This document shows positions 6,903 to 11,131 of a stretch of DNA of 11,131 nucleotides, piece by piece. The stretch is taken from assembly GCA_035693105.1 (NCBI GenBank), contig DASSHC010000451.1, forward strand, positions 1 to 11,131. Direction: 5' to 3'. The notes beneath the pieces are model-generated. The model was not told the DNA's origin. It ran no database searches and saw only the letters and a program-made list of their open reading frames with translations. Position numbers and translations under genes: made by a program. Source of the DNA: DASSHC01 sp035693105. GTDB taxonomy: Bacteria; Chloroflexota; Chloroflexia; Thermomicrobiales; Thermomicrobiaceae. Each line of letters starts with the position of its first letter. Position 1 is the stretch's first letter.

Positions 6903-8098
6903 TGGCCCTCGTCCGGCGCCAGGTCGAGCAGCCGGGCGTAGGGAGGCAGCGGGCCGCCGATCAGCGGGAGGGCGTAGCGGCGGAAGGCGGCGGTCACGGC
7001 GCGGCCGTTGGGCGCGATGAAGTCGTCGGGCAGGAGCCGCTCGCGGTTGGCCACCTGCTCCAGCGGGACGGAGCCGGTGCGCACGGAGTAGGGCTCGTCC
7101 GAAACCCGCTCCAGCGTGACCATCACTCCGGAGACACCCTGCCGTAGCAGCCGCACCGCCTCGGCGCCGACCGCGTAGGCTTCGGCCAGATCCGGCTCGG
7201 AGACCGCCGCCATGAACATGCGGGCGATCGTGCCGGGCTTGTCGAAGCGGGCGCGCAGATTGAGCCGGTCCTCGACGGCCCGCGCCAGTGCCGGGCCGGG
7301 GCCGGGCGTGTAGGGGTGGCCGAAGGAGTCGCGCCAGCGCACCTCGCCGGCCAGGGGCCGCCCGGCCGCGTCCTTGATCGTCTCCGGCACTACCGCCACC
7401 ACCTGTCCGTGGATCTCGTAGGCGGCGGCGATCTCGGCCACGAAGCCGTCGAGATCGTGCGCGGGGCGTTCGGGGAAGAAGATGAGCTGCGGCGCCTCGC
7501 CGGGCGTATCCTGCCCCAGCGCGGCGGCGGCGGCGATCCAGCCGGCGTCGCGCCCCATCACCTCGATCAGCTTAATCGGGTGGAGGGCCGCGCTGGCCTC
7601 GGTGTCGCGCCCGGCGTCGCGCGCCGCCAGCGCGAGAAAGCGCGCGATCGAGCCGTAGCCGGGGCAGTGATCGGTGCCGGGGAGGTCGTTGTCGATCGTC
7701 TTGGGCACGCTGACCACGGCCAGCTCCTGCCCGGCGGCGCGGGCGGCGGCGGCCAGGCGCAGGGCGGTGTCGGCCGAGTCGTTGCCGCCGATGTAGGCCA
7801 CCAAGCGGATGCCCCGGCGCGTCAGCAGCGCCACGGCCCGCGCCGCGCGCTCGTCGTCCAGCCGCTGACGGGTGGTGCCGAGCGCGGCCGAGGGGGTGCG
7901 GCGCAGGCGGTCGAGCACGGCTCGCGGCTGGCGCCCGAGGTCGACGAGGTCGCCGGCCAGGATGCCCTCGATGCCCCGGCGCGCGCCGAGGACGTCGAGG
8001 CCGCCCGCGCGCGCCGCCTCGACCACGCCGACCAGGCTGCTGTTGATCACCGCCGTGGCGCCGCCCGACTGCGCCACCAGCAGCCGCCCACCTGTCAC
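6899..8098 (-). CDS. 6-phosphofructokinase, PPi-dependent type by motif
   Basis: A phosphofructokinase-family protein (PF00365), 399 residues from the chosen start, acting at the fructose-6-phosphate step of glycolysis. Motifs in order: LLVAQSGGATAVINSS (6-21), YIGGNDSADT (102-111), VPKTIDNDLPGTDH (131-144), LIEVMGRDAGW (177-187) and a substrate-binding C-terminal region. The PKTIDND lysine, and aspartate in place of the second glycine of GGDG, are hallmarks of pyrophosphate-dependent enzymes; ATP enzymes usually have PGTIDND and GGDGS. This suggests a reversible PPi enzyme, but the donor is inferred. The GTG at 8098-8096 is chosen because AGGGGAG lies 8 bases upstream, homologous sequence begins right there, and a promoter lies at 8160-8188. 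A longer frame reaching 8281 would run across that promoter and the small plus-strand gene. It is coupled to the APH-fold kinase. Confidence 0.9.
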   Translation of the reverse strand: MTGGRLLVAQSGGATAVINSSLVGVVEAARAGGLDVLGARRGIEGILAGDLVDLGRQPRAVLDRLRRTPSAALGTTRQRLDDERAARAVALLTRRGIRLVAYIGGNDSADTALRLAAAARAAGQELAVVSVPKTIDNDLPGTDHCPGYGSIARFLALAARDAGRDTEASAALHPIKLIEVMGRDAGWIAAAAALGQDTPGEAPQLIFFPERPAHDLDGFVAEIAAAYEIHGQVVAVVPETIKDAAGRPLAGEVRWRDSFGHPYTPGPGPALARAVEDRLNLRARFDKPGTIARMFMAAVSEPDLAEAYAVGAEAVRLLRQGVSGVMVTLERVSDEPYSVRTGSVPLEQVANRERLLPDDFIAPNGRAVTAAFRRYALPLIGGPLPPYARLLDLAPDEGQ

Positions 8099-8159
8099 CC
8101 GCTTCTCTCCCCTAATGTCGACCACAAAATGCGCAACCTTCGCGCGGCACGACCCATGC

Positions 8160-8188
8160 GTTATAGCAAGCGTCACCGGCAGCGGCAA
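8160..8188 (-). promoter_or_regulatory. Sigma70-type promoter for the phosphofructokinase-kinase operon
   Basis: On the minus strand TTGCCG (8188-8183) and TATAAC (8165-8160) are separated by 17 bases. The start point would fall near 8153, giving a leader of about 55 bases before the GTG at 8098. This supports the shorter phosphofructokinase start. Confidence 0.6.
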
Positions 8189-8222
8189 CCGCCGTCGGTG
8201 CGGAGAGGAGTGACGACTCGCG

Positions 8223-8372
8223 ATGGTCGAGCAGCTTGGTGAATTGATTCGACGCGGCGCCGAGGCCCTACGCGACCTCATCGACCCCCACGGCCGGCTG
8301 GCGCGCCGCCCCAGCTATGCCCCCGTGCCGATCCCCGTGCGCACGCGGACCTACCCACGCCGCTACCGCTAG
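8223..8372 (+). CDS. Small arginine-rich protein, 49 residues, function unknown
   Basis: A short gene running from ATG at 8223 to TAG at 8370-8372. GGAGAGGAG (8202-8210) lies upstream, but at a rather long 12-base spacing. The product has two halves. Residues 1-21 (MVEQLGELIRRGAEALRDLI) look like an amphipathic helix. Residues 25-49 hold eight arginines and several prolines and tyrosines, with no acidic residue (ending YPRRYR). There are 11 arginines in all and no membrane segment. A nucleic-acid- or membrane-binding role is possible but only a guess. It is divergent from the phosphofructokinase and ends 17 bases from the convergent DUF6391-like gene. I recognise no family. Confidence 0.5.
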   Translation: MVEQLGELIRRGAEALRDLIDPHGRLARRPSYAPVPIPVRTRTYPRRYR

Positions 8373-8385
8373 GTAGATTGGCGCT

Positions 8386-8409
8386 GCGACTACCGGATGC
8401 GGTAGTCGC
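8386..8409. terminator. Hairpin at the convergent gene junction
   Basis: A perfect 9-bp stem, GCGACTACC (8386-8394) with GGTAGTCGC (8401-8409), encloses the hexaloop GGATGC. It lies just past the 49-residue gene and overlaps the last codons and stop of the DUF6391-like gene. Neither strand has a clear U tract after it, so it may be a weak terminator or 3'-end stabiliser for both transcripts. Confidence 0.45.
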
Positions 8410-9112
8410 GTGCCGAAAGCTCCCACGGCTCAGCGGCGCCGGGGACGGCCCGCGCGCCGGGATCAGCCGTTCCCTGCTCCCCAGGCTCCCCGGTTCGCAC
8501 GCTGACCGGGCTCAACATTAGCCAGGAGACCAAACCAAGCCCACTCGCCGGCGGTCGCACCTCGACCGAGGCCACTCCCAGCGTCCCGAGATCGGCGTCG
8601 GTGGTCACCCAGCGCTGCAAGAGCGGGCTGAGGCGCGGGCCGAGGAGAGCCGCCGCTGCGACGCCGACCAGCAAGGGGAGGAGGCTGAAGGCGTCGAACA
8701 CCAGCAGCGCGACCAGGATGGCGACAGCCAGCACGAGTTGCGCGGCCAGCAGGGTGGCGCCGCAGCGCGGGTGGAGCGCCAGCCGGCGCTCTCCGGCGCG
8801 CAGCCGCTCCAGCGCCTCGGATGCCGCCTCGGCCACCACCTCCGGCGAGACCCCCCCGCGGATCACGAAGCCCTCGGCATTGGCCTGGCCCGAGAGGCGG
8901 GAGGGGCCGAAGCGCTCCTCGATGACGTTGATGGTGGCGTGCTCCAGCGCGTGGTTGCGCCGCAGGCGGCGGTCGCGCAGCAGCGCGCGCAGTTGCGCCG
9001 GCGCGCTCGCCAGCGTGACCAGCGCGGCGGCGGTGACGCCGGCCGTGGCCAGCAGCACCAGCAGCGCCAAACCCGCGAAGACGACAAGCCCAAAGATGAG
9101 AAGGAAGATCAT
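8390..9112 (-). CDS. DUF6391-like membrane protein
   Basis: A 240-residue integral membrane protein of unknown function. A strong hydrophobic segment spans residues 1-32. It is followed by the conserved block RNHALEHATINVIEERF (52-68), an LSGQANAEGFVIRGGVS region (73-89), and RLRAGERRLALHPRCGAT (103-120). Two further membrane segments lie at about 121-139 and 141-158. The HALEHAT and HPxCG blocks resemble the DUF6391 family, as far as I can recall it. Their histidines and cysteine could bind a metal, though nothing proves it. The C-terminal 30 residues are low-complexity. The ATG is preceded only by GTGGGGAA, a modest ribosome binding site. The 64-residue gene lies 81 bases upstream on the same strand, so the two may form one transcript. 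Confidence 0.8.
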   Translation of the reverse strand: MIFLLIFGLVVFAGLALLVLLATAGVTAAALVTLASAPAQLRALLRDRRLRRNHALEHATINVIEERFGPSRLSGQANAEGFVIRGGVSPEVVAEAASEALERLRAGERRLALHPRCGATLLAAQLVLAVAILVALLVFDAFSLLPLLVGVAAAALLGPRLSPLLQRWVTTDADLGTLGVASVEVRPPASGLGLVSWLMLSPVSVRTGEPGEQGTADPGARAVPGAAEPWELSARDYRIR

Positions 9113-9193
9113 GGTTCCCCACGTTTTTCGCCGGAGAGCGAGTCCGGTCCGTCAATGATGGCACATTGGGGCGGCGTGGGGCCGCCGGCCGCG

Positions 9194-9388
9194 CTAGCCC
9201 GGGCGCTCGACCTCGCCGTACTCGGGCTGCTGCCCCGGCGACCCGGCCTGCTCGCCGGCGCGGGCGATGGCGCGGGCGATGTTCTCACAGAAGCGCTGGA
9301 AATCCTCGGCGCTCCAATTGGCCGGGGTCGCCGCGAGGCCGCGCCGCAGCTCCGCCACCAGCTCGTTGATCTCTCGCTCGCCTGCCAC
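9194..9388 (-). CDS. Small hypothetical protein, 64 residues
   Basis: A small, highly charged, mostly helical soluble protein. Its visible features are EINELVAELRRGLA near the N-terminus and NWSAEDFQRFCENIARAIARAGEQ in the middle, then a glycine/proline/glutamate-rich tail. It has no signal peptide or membrane segment and I recognise no family. The start chosen is the GTG at 9388-9386, because GGAGG lies 5 bases upstream. An ATG six codons earlier (9406) is possible and gives 70 residues, but its ribosome binding site is weaker. A TTGCCC-17-TATCAT promoter lies directly upstream. Organised signals and amino acid composition argue that the gene is real. The DUF6391-like gene follows on the same strand. 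Confidence 0.6.
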   Translation of the reverse strand: MAGEREINELVAELRRGLAATPANWSAEDFQRFCENIARAIARAGEQAGSPGQQPEYGEVERPG

Positions 9389-9426
9389 CGTTTCCTCCGA
9401 TCGCATGACCGCCTGCCGACAGGGGC

Positions 9427-9455
9427 ATGATAGCCAGCGGGCCGGAAACGGGCAA
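9427..9455 (-). promoter_or_regulatory. Sigma70-type promoter for the 64-residue protein
   Basis: On the minus strand TTGCCC (9455-9450) and TATCAT (9432-9427) are 17 bases apart, giving a start near 9420. The -35 lies against the T-rich tail of the upstream terminator. The -10 sits in GGCTATCATGC, an 11-mer also found around the -10 at 9785. Confidence 0.55.
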
Positions 9456-9483
9456 GCAAAAGGGACCCCAGCGCTGGGGCCCC
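9453..9483 (-). terminator. Intrinsic terminator after the 56-residue gene
   Basis: Read on the minus strand, a GC-rich inverted repeat (9483-9462) with perfect core CCCCAGCGCTGGGG and one mismatch further out is followed by TTTTGCTTG. This is the classical hairpin plus T-tract, 19 bases past the stop of the 56-residue gene, and it separates that gene from the next promoter. Confidence 0.75.
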
Positions 9484-9501
9484 ACTGCCGTCCGGCATCG
9501 A

Positions 9502-9672
9502 CTAGCCGATGATGAACGCCTTGTCGAGGATGTGGCGGATGCGCTCGTAATCGCGCCGGGCCTCGCTGGCGTTGGGGCCGCCCTGGCGCCGCGCCAGCGC
9601 GGTGTAGTAGCTCTCGAAGCCGTTATCCGTGCCCGAGCCGACCAGCCGCATGATCTTATTGATGACTGCCAT
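9502..9672 (-). CDS. Small hypothetical protein, 56 residues
   Basis: A 56-residue protein beginning MAVINKIMRLVGSGTDNGFE, then SYYTALARRQGG, and ending RDYERIRHILDKAFIIG. It looks soluble and helical, with aromatic (FESYY) and basic patches and no signal or membrane segment. I recognise no family. The ATG at 9672-9670 is chosen because GGAAAGGA (9688-9681 on the minus strand) sits 8 bases upstream. A longer frame from 9735 has no comparable site and would start at the -10. It has its own promoter (TTGCAC-17-TATCAT) and its own terminator (9453-9483), so it is very likely a real monocistronic gene. It diverges from the BKACE gene. Confidence 0.65.
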   Translation of the reverse strand: MAVINKIMRLVGSGTDNGFESYYTALARRQGGPNASEARRDYERIRHILDKAFIIG

Positions 9673-9725
9673 GATTGATGTCCTTTCCGCGCCGCCGCCA
9701 ATGATCGCGGCGCTGCAACGACCTA

Positions 9726-9754
9726 ATGATATCACGATATGGCGATATGTGCAA
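9726..9754 (-). promoter_or_regulatory. Sigma70-type promoter for the 56-residue protein, with GATAT repeats
   Basis: On the minus strand TTGCAC (9754-9749) and TATCAT (9731-9726) are 17 bases apart, a strong match. The spacer holds repeats: ATATC/GATAT inverted at 9729-9740, and a second GATAT at 9744-9748, so CGATATG occurs twice eight bases apart. These could be an operator or simply an AT-rich melting region. Confidence 0.6.
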
Positions 9755-9761
9755 GGGACTC

Positions 9762-9790
9762 TTGAAGACCCAGGAGCAGCGGGCTATCAT
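9762..9790 (+). promoter_or_regulatory. Sigma70-type promoter for the BKACE-M81 operon
   Basis: TTGAAG (9762-9767) and TATCAT (9785-9790) are 17 bases apart. Transcription would start near 9797, about 32 bases before the ATG at 9829, and the leader carries the strong GGAGAGGAG ribosome binding site at 9812-9820. Confidence 0.55.
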
Positions 9791-9828
9791 GCGCCCGTGC
9801 TCGTGCCGTCAGGAGAGGAGCCCGCCCC

Positions 9829-10662
9829 ATGGACAAGCTGATCATCTCGGTCGCCACCACCGGCAGCCGCACCAGCCGCGAGCAGACCCCCTATGTCCCG
9901 ATCACCCCCGAGGAGATCGCCGCGGACGCCATCCGCTGCTACGACGAGGGCGCCGCCATCGTCCACATCCACGTGCGCGACGACGACGGGCGCGTCACCT
10001 GCGACCCCGCGCGCTACGAGCGCGTGCGCCGGATCGTCGAGGAGCGCGGCTGCCCGATCATCGTCAACATGTCGACTGGCGGCGGCGCGGGCATCGTCAG
10101 CGACGAGGAGCGCATGGCGCCGGTGCGGCTGCGGCCCGAGATCGCCTCCTTCGACGCCGGCTCGACCAACTTCGGCGCGGGCGTCTTCGTCAACTCGCCC
10201 GCCTTCCTCGACACCTTGGCCGAGCGCATGCAGGAGTACGGCGTCAAGCCGGAGATCGAGTGCTTCGACACCGGCATGATCGAGAACGCCCGGCGCCAGA
10301 TCGCCCAGGGGCGCATCGAGCCGCCCTACTGGTTCCAGTTCGTGCTGGGGGTACGCGGCGGGGCTCCGGCCACCGCGCAGCAGTTGGTCTACATGGTCAG
10401 CCAGCTCCCACCCGAGGCGACGTGGTCGGTCTGCGCCATCGGCCGCGACCAGTTGCCCATGAACGCGCTGGCGATCGCCATGGGCGGGCACGCCCGCACC
10501 GGGCTGGAGGACAACATCTACTACAGCTATCGCGTGCTGGCCGAGGGGAACGCGCCGCTGGTGGCGCGGGTGGCCCGCCTGGCGCGCGAGCTGCAGCGCG
10601 AGATCGCCACGCCCGACGAGGCGCGCCAGCTCCTCGGGCTGCCCCCGAGAGTGAGCGCCTGA
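9829..10662 (+). CDS. BKACE-family beta-keto acid cleavage enzyme
   Basis: A 277-residue zinc-dependent TIM-barrel enzyme of the BKACE family (PF05853, formerly DUF849), which converts a beta-keto acid plus acetyl-CoA to acetoacetate plus a new acyl-CoA. The best-known member, Kce, acts on 3-keto-5-aminohexanoate in lysine fermentation, but the family is broad and no kamA, kamD or kdd gene is seen here. Visible residues: H46 and H48 in VHIHVRD (zinc), S82/T83 in NMSTGGG, E144 in EIECFD, FVLGVRGG at 171-178, and R223, E227 and D228 in GHARTGLEDN, where the glutamate is the third zinc ligand. Length matches Kce closely. GGAGAGGAG lies 8 bases before the ATG. The stop overlaps the M81 gene start by one base. 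Confidence 0.93.
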   Translation: MDKLIISVATTGSRTSREQTPYVPITPEEIAADAIRCYDEGAAIVHIHVRDDDGRVTCDPARYERVRRIVEERGCPIIVNMSTGGGAGIVSDEERMAPVRLRPEIASFDAGSTNFGAGVFVNSPAFLDTLAERMQEYGVKPEIECFDTGMIENARRQIAQGRIEPPYWFQFVLGVRGGAPATAQQLVYMVSQLPPEATWSVCAIGRDQLPMNALAIAMGGHARTGLEDNIYYSYRVLAEGNAPLVARVARLARELQREIATPDEARQLLGLPPRVSA

Positions 10663-11131
10663 TGGCCAGGCGCGTGGCGATCGCCGAGCTGTCGCACGAG
10701 ACCAACACCTTCAGCAGCGTGCCGACGGATCTCCCCGCCTTCGAGCGCGCCGGGGTGAAACGCGGCGCCGCGCTGGAGGCGCTGCGCGGCACCAACACCG
10801 CCGTGGCCGGCTTCCTCGACGGTGCAGCCGCGCATGGCTTCGACGTCGTGCCGCTCCTGGCGGTCTGGGCCACGCCCTCGGGGCTGGTCAGCGGCGAGGC
10901 GCTGGAGACGCTGACTGGCGAGCTGGTGGCCGGGATCGACGCGGCTCAGCCGGTCGACGGTGTGCTGCTGGGGCTGCACGGCGCGATGGTCGCCGAGGGT
11001 GTGCCCGACGCCGACGGCGCTATCCTGGAGCGGGTGCGCGCGGCGGTCGGCCCGGGCGTGCCGCTCGTGGCCACGCTCGACCTACACGCCCATATCAGCC
11101 CGCGCATGGTCGAACTGGCCGACGTGCTGGT
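10662..11131 (+). CDS. M81 family metallopeptidase (MlrC-like), N-terminal part
   Basis: The first 156 residues of a protein that normally has about 490 and continues past the window end. The family is named for MlrC, which acts on linearised microcystin peptides; most members probably hydrolyse other small peptides or amides and many sit in catabolic operons. Family signs are IAELSHETNTFSS near the N-terminus, GVLLGLHGAMVAEG about 100 residues in, and ATLDLHAHIS at about 142-151. The histidines and aspartates of these three blocks fit the predicted zinc site. The usual DLHAN is DLHAH here. The ATG at 10662 shares one base with the BKACE stop (TGATG), so the two are translationally coupled and probably serve one pathway. 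Confidence 0.9.
   Translation, partial: MARRVAIAELSHETNTFSSVPTDLPAFERAGVKRGAALEALRGTNTAVAGFLDGAAAHGFDVVPLLAVWATPSGLVSGEALETLTGELVAGIDAAQPVDGVLLGLHGAMVAEGVPDADGAILERVRAAVGPGVPLVATLDLHAHISPRMVELADVL

Noticed and set aside
7316..8242. 308-codon plus-strand frame opposite the phosphofructokinase
   Set aside because: It is antisense to a clear PFK gene, its composition is biased, and it runs through the minus-strand promoter.
8099..8281. N-terminal extension of the phosphofructokinase to 8281
   Set aside because: The extra 61 residues do not resemble the family, and they overlap the promoter at 8160-8188 and the 49-residue gene. The GTG at 8098 has a good ribosome binding site.

Overview
This is GC-rich bacterial chromosomal DNA with short intergenic gaps. 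The gene content points to Chloroflexota, perhaps the Thermomicrobia/Sphaerobacter side: a PPi-type phosphofructokinase, a DUF6391-like membrane protein, a bacterial dynamin-like GTPase, paired citrate synthases and intergenic inverted-repeat elements. That placement is inference from gene content, not a phylogenetic result. I see no rRNA, tRNA, CRISPR array, transposase or phage gene. No stretch longer than about 300 bases lacks a gene.

Layout. (1) 1-886, minus strand: a JAMM/M67 metallopeptidase is followed, with a one-base overlap, by an aspartate/glutamate racemase-family gene cut by the window edge. (2) 957-1250, plus: a small antibiotic-biosynthesis-monooxygenase-like protein. It converges on the GTPase, and a 131-bp inverted-repeat element fills the gap. 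(3) 1423-4504, minus: a citrate synthase fused to an N-terminal MerR-like helix-turn-helix, then a dynamin-like GTPase. (4) 4665-5819, plus: a second citrate synthase, divergent from the first. The shared 160-bp region holds a good sigma70-type promoter and a TTGATCAA palindrome among ATTGA repeats. (5) 5834-5978: a second large inverted-repeat element, again between convergent genes. (6) 5985-8098, minus: a phosphofructokinase with PPi-type motifs, translationally coupled to an APH-fold small-molecule kinase. (7) 8223-8372, plus: a 49-residue arginine-rich protein. (8) 8390-9672, minus: a DUF6391-like membrane protein and two very small conserved-looking proteins, with promoters and an intrinsic terminator visible. 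(9) 9829-11131, plus: a BKACE-family beta-keto acid cleavage enzyme, coupled by a one-base overlap to an M81/MlrC-family metallopeptidase that runs off the window.

How they fit together. Much of the window is central carbon metabolism (two citrate synthases, phosphofructokinase, an acetyl-CoA-using cleavage enzyme) plus metal-dependent hydrolases. I see no classical defence or mobile system. The most notable points are the DNA-binding-domain citrate synthase facing another citrate synthase across a palindromic promoter region, the coupled BKACE-M81 pair, the small-protein cluster with its own signals, and two unrelated inverted-repeat elements, both at tail-to-tail gene junctions.
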